From Elioraea sp051860475 (GTDB taxonomy: Bacteria > Pseudomonadota > Alphaproteobacteria > Acetobacterales > Acetobacteraceae), in NCBI RefSeq assembly GCF_051860475.1, contig NZ_JBHYDW010000055.1, positions 1-25,538 of the forward strand: a DNA stretch of 25,538 nucleotides, in the 5' to 3' direction. Numbering within the stretch: the stretch's first letter is position 1; each line of letters begins with the position of its first letter. Position numbers and translations under genes: made by a program. The notes below the pieces were generated by a model. It saw only the letters and a program-made list of their open reading frames with translations. It had not been told where the DNA came from and ran no database searches. Positions 1 through 6,405 of the stretch are shown here, in pieces.

Positions 1-849
1 GACGAGGCGGTGCTCGATCTCTCCGGCACCGCGGCGCTGCACGGCGCGCCGCCCGCGGTGGTGCTGGCCCGGCTCGCGCGCGAGGTCGAGGCCAACCTGC
101 GCGTGACGGTCTCGATCGGCCTCGCGCCCAACCGGATGCTCGCAAAGATGGCCGCCGAGCGCGACAAGCCGCGCGGCTTCGCGGTGATCGGGGCGAGCGA
201 GGCGGCCTTGGTGCTCGCGCCGATGCCGGTCGGCGCGCTGCCCGGCATCGGCCCGAAGGCGGCGGCGCGGCTCACGGCCCAGGGATTTGCCACGCTCGGC
301 GCGCTCGCGGCGCTGACCCCGGCCGAGGCGCTGCGGCGGCTCGGCGAGCATGGGCCGGAGCTCGCCGCGCTTGCCCGCGGCGAGGACCGTCGCGCCGTCG
401 TGCCCGACCGGGCCGCGCGCAGCCTTTCGACCGAAACCACCTTCGAGACCGACCTTGCGGGACTGGCCGAGCTCGAAACCGCGCTCTGGCCGCTCGCCGA
501 GAAGCTCGCCGCCCGGCTCAAGGCACAAGGGCTGGCAGCCGGCGGCGTTGTGCTGAAGCTGAAGACGTCGGGGTTCGTCGCGCGCACGCGCCACGCCAGG
601 CTACCGGTACCGACCCAGCTCGCCGACACGCTGTTCGCTGCCGCCCGGCCCCTGCTGGCGAAGGAGGCGACGGGCACGCGCTTCCGCCTGATCGGCATCG
701 GTGCCGAGCCGCTCGCGCCGGGCGAGAGTGCGGATCGCGGCGACCTCGCCGATCCGGATGCCCCGCGCCGCGTCGCGATGGACCGCGCGGTGGATGCGCT
801 GCGCGCGAAGTTCGGCCGGGACGCCGTGCGGCGCGGCCGCGGGCTGTAG
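1..849 (+). CDS. dinB: DNA polymerase IV (Y-family translesion polymerase), 5' end missing
   Basis: This is a translesion DNA polymerase that copies past damaged bases in the cytoplasm with low fidelity. The reading frame is open from base 1, so the start lies upstream of the window. The first two residues seen, Asp-Glu in DEAVLD, match the catalytic Asp-Glu of the Y-family S-x-DEA motif. The segment SIGLAPNRMLAKMAAERDKP is typical of DinB and is followed by a helix-hairpin-helix (PGIGPKAAARL) in the thumb. RSLSTETTFETDL then opens the little-finger domain. About 282 residues are visible and roughly the first 100 are missing. The stop is TAG at 847-849, five bases before the first possible nudC start, so the two are probably cotranscribed. 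No SOS box can be assessed because the promoter is outside the window. Confidence 0.93.
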   Translation, partial: DEAVLDLSGTAALHGAPPAVVLARLAREVEANLRVTVSIGLAPNRMLAKMAAERDKPRGFAVIGASEAALVLAPMPVGALPGIGPKAAARLTAQGFATLGALAALTPAEALRRLGEHGPELAALARGEDRRAVVPDRAARSLSTETTFETDLAGLAELETALWPLAEKLAARLKAQGLAAGGVVLKLKTSGFVARTRHARLPVPTQLADTLFAAARPLLAKEATGTRFRLIGIGAEPLAPGESADRGDLADPDAPRRVAMDRAVDALRAKFGRDAVRRGRGL

Positions 850-854
850 CCCGG

Positions 855-1835
855 ATGGACGCGCGCCCGGGCGCATGGCACGGTCCGGCGCCGTCCATGA
901 TCCTTGCGCGCACGCCCAACGCCTACACACGCAGCCCGCTCGACCGCGCCTCCAACCGGCGCGACGACGCGGCCTTCATCGCCGCGCGGCTCGCCGACCC
1001 GGAGAGCCTGTTCGTGCCGGTCTGGCAGTCCAGGAGCCTGCTGCGCGGGGTCGAGGCGGGCGCGCCCGAGGCGGTGTTGCTGACGCTCGAGGCGGCAGTG
1101 GCGCTCGGCGTCGAGGCGCGACCGCATGCCCTGCTCGGGCTCTGGGGCGAGCGGGCGGTGTTCGCGCTCGACCTATCTTCCGAGGCGGACCCGCTGCCGG
1201 CGCTGGCCGGGTTCGGCGATGTCAGCTTCACCGACCTGCGCCAGGTGGCGGGGCTGCTGCCGCCGGCGGAGGCCTCGGTGCTCGCGCACGCACGCGGGCT
1301 GATGCACTGGCGCATGCGGCACCTGTTCTGCGGCGTGTGCGGCGCCACCTGTGCGCCACGCAGCGCCGGCAACGTGATGGTTTGCACCGGCTGCGGCGCG
1401 CAGCACTTTCCGCGCACCGATCCGGCGGTGATCATGCTGGTGACCTGCCGCGCGGGCGGCGAGGCGCGCGGTCTGCTCGCGCACTCGCACCGCTTCCCGC
1501 TGGTGAAGATGTACTCGACCCTCGCCGGTTTCGTGGAGCCGGGCGAGAGCCTGGAGGAGGCGGTCGCGCGCGAGGTGTTCGAGGAAGTGGGCGTGCGGGT
1601 GCGCGACGTGCGGTATCATTCGTCGCAGCCCTGGCCGTTCCCGTCCTCGATCATGCTCGGCTTCTATGCCGAGGCGGACGATCCGGCGCTGACGGTCGAT
1701 CCGGAGGAGCTGAAGGACGCGCGGTGGTTCACGCGAGCGGAGATGCGGGACTTCGAGTCGCTCGGGCTCAGGCTGCCGCGGGCGGACAGCATCGCCCGAC
1801 GGCTGATCGAGGACTGGCTGGAGGCAGCGCCGTGA
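855..1835 (+). CDS. nudC: NAD(+) diphosphatase NudC (Nudix hydrolase)
   Basis: The family cleaves NADH/NAD to NMNH/NMN plus AMP, and some members remove NAD caps from RNA. The 326-residue frame has all the hallmarks: a four-cysteine zinc ribbon (C159, C162, C177, C180), a complete Nudix box at residues 225-246 (GFVEPGES...REVFEEVG), and the NudC-specific SQPWPFPSS at 257-265 just after it. The ATG at 855 follows the dinB stop by five bases. A second in-frame ATG at 897 gives a 312-residue protein beginning MILARTPNAYTRS and may be the true start, because the first 14 residues look unstructured. The 3' end overlaps the next gene by four bases (GTGA), indicating translational coupling. Confidence 0.95.
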   Translation: MDARPGAWHGPAPSMILARTPNAYTRSPLDRASNRRDDAAFIAARLADPESLFVPVWQSRSLLRGVEAGAPEAVLLTLEAAVALGVEARPHALLGLWGERAVFALDLSSEADPLPALAGFGDVSFTDLRQVAGLLPPAEASVLAHARGLMHWRMRHLFCGVCGATCAPRSAGNVMVCTGCGAQHFPRTDPAVIMLVTCRAGGEARGLLAHSHRFPLVKMYSTLAGFVEPGESLEEAVAREVFEEVGVRVRDVRYHSSQPWPFPSSIMLGFYAEADDPALTVDPEELKDARWFTRAEMRDFESLGLRLPRADSIARRLIEDWLEAAP

Positions 1836-2215
1836 AGCGACTCCCCGTGCTCGCCTTGCTTGCCATCGCAGCCTGCGCGTCCGAAGGCCCCTCGCTGCCG
1901 GCCCCAGAGGGCGTCGCCGAGACCGACCCGCGGGTCGTCGCGTGCCGCGAGCAGGCGCACGCCACCCCGGCGCGGCGCGAGATCGCCCGGCGCGCCGGCA
2001 TCGGCCTGGACCAGCAGGAGATCACGCGGCAGGAAACGGCACGCGCCATCACCGCTGCCTACCACGGCTGCCTGCAGGAGGCCGGGTTTGCCCAGGCCGG
2101 CGGCGTGGAACCGGCGTTCCGTCCGGTGTGGCGCTGGACGCGGCCCGGCGCGCCGCTCCCCGAGCAAGGGGGAACGGTCGTGCCGCTCGCTCCCGCGGCG
2201 CCGACGGGGTACTGA
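1832..2215 (+). CDS. Small putative lipoprotein of unknown function
   Basis: This is a 127-residue protein starting with GTG at 1832, which overlaps the nudC stop by four bases. The N-terminus VKRLPVLALLAIAACAS is a short positively charged and hydrophobic signal ending in a plausible lipobox (I-A-A-C), so the mature protein probably starts at the cysteine near residue 15 and is lipid-anchored. The rest is soluble-looking, with two more cysteines (in VVACREQ and YHGCLQEAGF) about 40 residues apart that could form a disulfide. The end is rich in proline, alanine and tryptophan-arginine (FRPVWRWTRPG). I recognise no family. The frame stays open upstream inside nudC, but that part is a shadow of nudC. 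The start is chosen from the lipoprotein signal and the coupling overlap. Confidence 0.75.
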   Translation: MKRLPVLALLAIAACASEGPSLPAPEGVAETDPRVVACREQAHATPARREIARRAGIGLDQQEITRQETARAITAAYHGCLQEAGFAQAGGVEPAFRPVWRWTRPGAPLPEQGGTVVPLAPAAPTGY

Positions 2216-2621
2216 CCAGGCCGCGTCCTCTCACGTCTTTTCGTCAGGTCTGCGAGCCGCGTGATCGTTCGGTGCGCGGCCGCCGAGCTATGCAGATTAA
2301 GCGATTCAGAGTGGCGCTTACCGAATGGCTTGACGTTGATGGAGCATTGACGTTTCCTTGGTATTGTCCGCTGTCGCCTCCGATGGTCCCTCAACCCATC
2401 GACATCCTTGGACCTGTATCGCACCATGGGATGATGTCCAGCACGCGGTGGTCTGAGGCCATGAATACGATCATCTTGACCAACTTTAGACGCGACAAGC
2501 AGGGTCGCTCCACGCGCATTGGCTGTTGTGTCACTTTTAATACACGCTCCGGCCGCGCGCGCTCTTGCCTGCTACCACTGTAGGTAGTAAGTTCCCGTCA
2601 GCCTCAAGGAAGGGATGGGCC
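2216..2621. promoter_or_regulatory. Long A/T-richer leader region upstream of ctrA
   Basis: This 406-base gap separates the lipoprotein gene from ctrA and is clearly less GC-rich than the genes around it. A hand count of 2461-2520 gives 30 G/C of 60. I see no convincing gene in it. It holds one GANTC site (GATTC, 2303-2307), the sequence methylated by CcrM in many alphaproteobacteria, and a TTAA at 2297-2300 that is not part of a full CtrA box. It also holds a direct repeat TTGACGTT at 2330-2337 and 2347-2354 (17-base period), and a GTGT-N10-ACAC inverted repeat at 2528-2545. No -35/-10 pair with good spacing stands out. By analogy with Caulobacter, where ctrA has two controlled promoters, this is most likely the ctrA control region. 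That role is inferred. Confidence 0.5.
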
Positions 2622-3353
2622 ATGCGGGTACTCCTGGTTGAAGACGACGCACTCTCGGCGCGGACGATCGGCCTGATGCTGAAGTCGGCGCAGATCGTGG
2701 CTGACCACACCGCAACGGGCGAGGAGGCGATCGAGCTCCTCCGCACCTACGAGTATGACATCGTCATCCTCGACTTCATGCTGCCCGACATGAAGGGCGC
2801 GGACGTGATCCGCGAAATGCGGCGCATGAAGAATGCGACCCCGGTGCTTGTCCTGTCCGGGCTCAGCGACCAGCAGACCAAGATGCGATCCTTCGAGACC
2901 GGGGCCGATGACTACCTGGTCAAGCCATTCGACCGCGAGGAACTGCTCGCCCGGCTGCGCGCGATCGTGCGCCGCGCCAAGGGCTTCGCCGAACCCACGC
3001 TCCGGGTCGGGCCGATCGAGCTCCGCCTCGGCGCGCGTGAGGTCACCGTCAACGGCAAGCAGGTCCACCTCACCGGCAAGGAGTTCTCGATCCTTGAACT
3101 GCTCGTGCTCCGCCGCGGCATGGTGCTGAGCAAGGAGGCCTTCCTGAACCATCTCTACGGCGGCATGGACGAGCCCGAGATCAAGATCATCGACGTGTTC
3201 GTCTGCAAGCTGCGCAAGAAGTTGGCCGAGGCCTCGGGCGAGCAGCTGATCGGCACGGTCTGGGGCCGCGGCTATGTGCTGCGCGACGCCTCGTCCCAGA
3301 ACGCCGCCCGTCCGGTAGCAACGCCCGCCGGCGCCGCCGTCGCCGCTGCCTGA
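2622..3353 (+). CDS. ctrA: Cell-cycle/motility response regulator CtrA
   Basis: CtrA is an OmpR-type DNA-binding response regulator. In Caulobacter it controls the cell cycle, and in other alphaproteobacteria it mainly controls motility and gene-transfer agents. The 243-residue protein has a receiver domain (about 1-118) with acidic pair D8/D9, phospho-acceptor D51 (same number as in Caulobacter), S79 and K101. A winged-helix domain follows with the near-diagnostic stretches VHLTGKEF, FLNHLYGGMDEPEIKIIDVF and VWGRGYVLRD. The ATG at 2622 is chosen because MRVLLVEDD is the family N-terminus and AGGAAGGG (2607-2614) lies seven bases upstream. The C-terminus ends in three alanines after a proline/alanine tail, resembling the Ala-Ala end that Caulobacter CtrA needs for ClpXP proteolysis. 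It is monocistronic and converges on pheA. Confidence 0.95.
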   Translation: MRVLLVEDDALSARTIGLMLKSAQIVADHTATGEEAIELLRTYEYDIVILDFMLPDMKGADVIREMRRMKNATPVLVLSGLSDQQTKMRSFETGADDYLVKPFDREELLARLRAIVRRAKGFAEPTLRVGPIELRLGAREVTVNGKQVHLTGKEFSILELLVLRRGMVLSKEAFLNHLYGGMDEPEIKIIDVFVCKLRKKLAEASGEQLIGTVWGRGYVLRDASSQNAARPVATPAGAAVAAA

Positions 3354-3361
3354 CCCTCGAA

Positions 3362-3384
3362 GCGGGGGACGCTCAGTCCCCCGC
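3362..3384. terminator. Inverted repeat between convergent ctrA and pheA, likely bidirectional terminator
   Basis: The arms GCGGGGGAC (3362-3370) and GTCCCCCGC (3376-3384) form a perfect 9-bp stem with a five-base loop. It starts nine bases after the ctrA stop, and its loop contains most of the pheA stop codon. No T-run follows on either strand, so it is not a textbook intrinsic terminator. It could still stop or protect both converging transcripts. Confidence 0.45.
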
Positions 3385-4224
3385 CTCGACCTGAAGCCGG
3401 TAGGGGTGCGCGGGATAGACCCCCAGCACCTTCGCCTCGCGCGAGAAGAACTGCAGCTCCTCCAGCGCCCGCCGCAGCGGCCCCTGCTCCGGGTGTCCCT
3501 CGACATCGCAGAGGAACTGGGTGGCCGTGAACGCGCCGCCGACCATGTAGCTCTCGAGCTTCGTCATGTTCACGCCGTTGGTGGCGAACCCGCCCAGCGC
3601 CTTGTAGAGGGCAGCCGGCACGTTGCGCACACGGAACACGAAGGTGGTCATCAGCCCCGGCTGGTCCGCCGGCGGGATCTGCCCGTCGCGCGCCATGACG
3701 TAGAACCGCGTGGTGTTGTGCGCCGCGTCCTCGACGTTGCGGCGCAGGATCGCGAGCCCATAGATCTCGGCGGCCAGTTCCGAGGCGATCGCGGCATCCT
3801 CCGGATTGTTCAGCCGCGCGACGAGCTGCGCCGAGCCGGCCGTGTCCGCCTCCACCACCGGCGCGAGCTTGAGCTCCTTCAGCACCGCGCGCACCTGGCC
3901 GAGCGCCACCGCGTGCGAATGCGCCCGTCGGATCGTTGCCAGCGTGGCGCCCTTGGGCGCGAGCAGGCAGTGCTCGACCCGCTGGAAATGCTCGGCGATC
4001 ACGTGCAGCCCACTGTCCGGCAGCAGCCGATGGATATCGGGCACCCGGCCCGCGAGGCTGTTCTCGCAGGGCAGCATCGCCAGCCGCGCGCGGCCCTCGC
4101 GCACGGCCGCGATCGCGTCCTCGAAGGTGGTGCAGGGCAGCGTCGCCATCCCGGGATAGCCGCTGCGGCAGGCGAGGTCGGAATAGGCGCCGGGGACGCC
4201 CTGGAACGCGATCGTCTCGGTCAT
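3373..4224 (-). CDS. pheA: Prephenate dehydratase (monofunctional, with ACT domain)
   Basis: It converts prephenate to phenylpyruvate, the committed step of phenylalanine synthesis. The 283-residue protein has the PDT catalytic domain (about 3-182) starting IAFQGVPGAYSD, with LPCENSLAGRV near 51-61 and the conserved Thr-Arg-Phe in NTTRFYVM (172-174). A C-terminal ACT domain follows (about 191-276). At the usual Phe-binding motifs it has PAALYKAL and TKLESYM instead of the classical GAL and ESRP, so feedback by Phe may differ. From memory the ESYM form is common in alphaproteobacteria. There is no fused chorismate mutase. The ATG at 4224 overlaps the kdsB stop by four bases (ATGA), so the two are translationally coupled. 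The frame stays open far upstream, but family alignment to MTETIAFQG fixes this start. Confidence 0.95.
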   Translation of the reverse strand: MTETIAFQGVPGAYSDLACRSGYPGMATLPCTTFEDAIAAVREGRARLAMLPCENSLAGRVPDIHRLLPDSGLHVIAEHFQRVEHCLLAPKGATLATIRRAHSHAVALGQVRAVLKELKLAPVVEADTAGSAQLVARLNNPEDAAIASELAAEIYGLAILRRNVEDAAHNTTRFYVMARDGQIPPADQPGLMTTFVFRVRNVPAALYKALGGFATNGVNMTKLESYMVGGAFTATQFLCDVEGHPEQGPLRRALEELQFFSREAKVLGVYPAHPYRLQVEAGD

Positions 4225-5000
4225 GCGGGCTGGGCTTCCAGGATGGCGCGCGCCCGGGCGAGATCCTCGGGCGTATCCACGCCGAACGGCGCGGTGTCGA
4301 TCCGCGCGCAGAAGATGCGCATCCCCGCCTCGATCGCGCGCAGCTGTTCGAGGCGCTCGCGCAGCTCGAGCGGCGACGGCGGCAGGGCGACGAAGCCGGC
4401 CAGCGCCGCACGGCGCCAGGCATAGATGCCGATGTGGTGCCAGAGCGGCCCCTGGCCGGAGGGCACCGGCAGCCGAGAGAAATAGGGTGCGAGCGCGTAG
4501 CGCTGGCCCGCGGCGAACTGCACCGCGGCCTTGACGAAGTTCGGCGCGGTCGCCTCGCCGGCATCGCGGATCGGCGTCACCAGCGTGGCGATGTCGCAGG
4601 ACGGGTCCGCCAGCGGCCCGAGCACCGTGCGGATCGCCGCCGGGTCGAGCGTCGGCAGGTCGCCCTGGAGGTTCACCACCACGTCGTGACGGCCCTCGGG
4701 GTCGAGCGTGCCGAGCGCCTGGAAGCAGCGGTCGCTCCCCGACGGCAGATCCGGATCGGTCAGCACCGCCGTTCCCCCGGCCGCCCGTACCGCCTCGGCG
4801 ATCCCTGGCTCGGCGCAGGCCACCGCGACCGGCCCCACCCCCGCCGCCTCGGCCCGGCGCAGCACGTGCACCACCATCGGCACCCCCGCGATCGGCGCGA
4901 GCGGCTTGCCGGGCAGGCGCGAGGAGGCCATGCGGGCGGGGATCAGGACGATCGGGTTCAAGCGGGTCGCGGGGTTGAGCGGCGGGAACCGACGCTCCAT
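4221..5000 (-). CDS. kdsB: 3-deoxy-manno-octulosonate cytidylyltransferase (CMP-KDO synthetase)
   Basis: It activates KDO with CTP to CMP-KDO, needed for the inner core of lipopolysaccharide, and so implies a Gram-negative envelope. The 259-residue protein has the nucleotide-binding N-terminus (IPARMASSRLPGKPLAPI, about 20-37), LPSGSDRC (85-92) and the metal-binding NLQGD (110-114). Conserved PYFSRLPVP and HHIGIYAWRR follow. After the QGD motif it reads LPTLDP, where E. coli has EPLIDP. The ATG at 5000 is preferred because the in-frame extension further upstream runs into hisN on the other strand and looks unstructured. Its stop overlaps the pheA start. The kdsB-pheA pair is a familiar alphaproteobacterial arrangement. 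It is divergent from hisN with 55 bases between starts. Confidence 0.94.
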   Translation of the reverse strand: MERRFPPLNPATRLNPIVLIPARMASSRLPGKPLAPIAGVPMVVHVLRRAEAAGVGPVAVACAEPGIAEAVRAAGGTAVLTDPDLPSGSDRCFQALGTLDPEGRHDVVVNLQGDLPTLDPAAIRTVLGPLADPSCDIATLVTPIRDAGEATAPNFVKAAVQFAAGQRYALAPYFSRLPVPSGQGPLWHHIGIYAWRRAALAGFVALPPSPLELRERLEQLRAIEAGMRIFCARIDTAPFGVDTPEDLARARAILEAQPA

Positions 5001-5055
5001 GCTGCCCGGCCGCGCCGGGGTCAAGCCCGGCCCCTGCCGGAGGACCGTCAGCGCG

Positions 5056-5850
5056 ATGCCCGGACTCGATGTCAACGCGGCGGTGCGCGCCGCCGAGCGC
5101 GCTGCCGATGCGGCCGCCGCCGCGATCCGCCCGTGGTTCCGCGCACGCCTCGCGATCGAACGCAAGGGCGACGAGAGCCCGGTCACCGCCGCCGACCGCG
5201 CCGCCGAGCAGGCGATGCGCGCGGTGCTGGCCGAGGCCTTCCCCGATCACGGCATTCTCGGCGAGGAGTTCGGCGAGGATCGGCCTGGCGCGGCCCTCCA
5301 ATGGGTGCTCGACCCGATCGACGGCACCAAGAGCTTCGTCACCGGGCGGCCGACCTATGGCAGCCTGGTCGCCCTGCTCGCCGACGGCGTGCCGGTGCTC
5401 GGCGTGATGAGCCAGCCCTCGATCGGCGAGCGCTGGATCGGCATCAGGGGCCGGCCCACCACCTTCTTCTCGCCGATCGGCGGGCCGGCGGTGGCGCGCT
5501 GCCGGCCCTGCCCCGCGCTCGCCGAGGCCCAGCTCTCACTGACGACGCTCGACGTGTTCACCCCAGACACTCGCGCGCAGTGGGACCGGCTGGCGGCCCG
5601 CGTGGCCCAGGTCACCTGGGGCGGGGACTGCTACGCCCACGGCCTGCTCGCGCTCGGGCTGATCGATCTGGTGGCGGAAGCGACCTACAAGATCTGGGAC
5701 TGGGCCGCGCTGGTGCCGATCGTCGAGGGCGCGGGCGGGGTGATCACCGACTGGTCCGGCCGCCCGCTCCGCCCGGGCGCGGACGGCTCGGTGCTGGCCG
5801 CCGGCGATGCCGCGCTGCACGCGGCCGCGCGTGACCTCCTTGCCGAGTGA
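5056..5850 (+). CDS. hisN: Histidinol-phosphatase, inositol-monophosphatase type
   Basis: This 264-residue member of the IMPase superfamily is a Mg-dependent phosphatase. Metal ligands are visible as E70 (GEEFG), D86 and D89 (DPIDGT) and D215 (WDWAALVPI). The segment TKSFVTGRPTYGSLVALL following DPIDGT, and MSQPSIGERWIG, resemble the histidinol-phosphatase branch (HisN) rather than SuhB. It therefore probably does the penultimate step of histidine synthesis. A related sugar- or nucleotide-phosphate phosphatase cannot be excluded. The ATG at 5056 has GGAGGA at 5039-5044, with a slightly long spacing of 11 bases. The divergent gap to kdsB (5001-5055) contains an inverted repeat GCCGGG-N6-CCCGGC at 5014-5031. 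The 3' end overlaps the next gene by 20 bases. Confidence 0.85.
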   Translation: MPGLDVNAAVRAAERAADAAAAAIRPWFRARLAIERKGDESPVTAADRAAEQAMRAVLAEAFPDHGILGEEFGEDRPGAALQWVLDPIDGTKSFVTGRPTYGSLVALLADGVPVLGVMSQPSIGERWIGIRGRPTTFFSPIGGPAVARCRPCPALAEAQLSLTTLDVFTPDTRAQWDRLAARVAQVTWGGDCYAHGLLALGLIDLVAEATYKIWDWAALVPIVEGAGGVITDWSGRPLRPGADGSVLAAGDAALHAAARDLLAE

Positions 5851-6331
5851 GCTGCTGATCCGCGAGGCCGGTACCGGCGACTGGGGCCGCGTCGCCGAGC
5901 TGGTCTGGGCGCTCAATCTGTACGAACAGCCGATCACCGGCGACCGGCGGACCGACCGTGCCGCCGCCGTGCGCTACCTCGCCGGGATGCGCCGGCGCGT
6001 GCGCAGGACGCGCGGGCAGGTGCTCCTTGCCGGGCCGCCGGACAACGCCCTTGGCATGATCGCCTGGGGCGAGGAGTCCGATCCGGTCTTCGTCGCTCCG
6101 CCCTGGCGCCGCCGCGCGCAGGTGTTCGACCTGGTGGTCGCCGCAGCCGCCCGCCGCCGCGGCATCGGCACCGCGCTGCTGCGCGCGGTCGAGGCCGAGG
6201 CCACGGCGCGCGGCCTCTGCCGCCTCGCGATCGGCGTGCTCGCCGGCAACGACGCCGCCGAGGCGGCCTATCGCCGCTTCGGCTTCCGCCCCTACGCGAC
6301 CGAGCTGATCAAGCCGCTGAACGAGGCTTGA
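5831..6331 (+). CDS. GNAT-family N-acetyltransferase
   Basis: This is a 166-residue single-domain GNAT enzyme, which transfers an acetyl group from acetyl-CoA to an amine. The acetyl-CoA pyrophosphate loop is clear as ARRRGIGTALL (about 107-117). LAGNDAAEAAYRRFGFRPYA near the end is the typical C-terminal GNAT signature. The substrate is unknown. The GTG at 5831 is taken as start, giving a 20-base overlap with hisN. A TTG at 5840 and an ATG at 5807 are alternatives. It lies between hisN and yejA on the same strand and is probably in the same transcription unit. GNAT enzymes such as MccE and RimL acetylate processed microcin C, and the next genes encode a microcin-C-type importer, so a functional link is possible but only inferred. 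Confidence 0.85.
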   Translation: MTSLPSELLIREAGTGDWGRVAELVWALNLYEQPITGDRRTDRAAAVRYLAGMRRRVRRTRGQVLLAGPPDNALGMIAWGEESDPVFVAPPWRRRAQVFDLVVAAAARRRGIGTALLRAVEAEATARGLCRLAIGVLAGNDAAEAAYRRFGFRPYATELIKPLNEA

Positions 6332-6405
6332 GCGTGCACTCCCTTGCAGCGAGCGGCCCGCCGCGTGATCTACTGCCACGGGAGAGGATCGAGGGAGTGC
6401 TTCGC

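Noticed and set aside
2297..2312. TTAA at 2297-2300 as a CtrA binding box
   Set aside because: The second half (TTAA after seven bases) is missing; the sequence there is AGAGT.
1942..2583. A plus-strand frame running from inside the lipoprotein gene through the ctrA leader, with a possible 66-codon version starting near 2383
   Set aside because: There is no ribosome-binding site, family resemblance or GC-rich third-position pattern. The non-coding reading is simpler, though a decayed small gene cannot be excluded.
3936..5834. A 632-codon plus-strand frame across pheA, kdsB and hisN
   Set aside because: It runs antisense to pheA and kdsB and out of frame with hisN, and is Arg-rich without domains.
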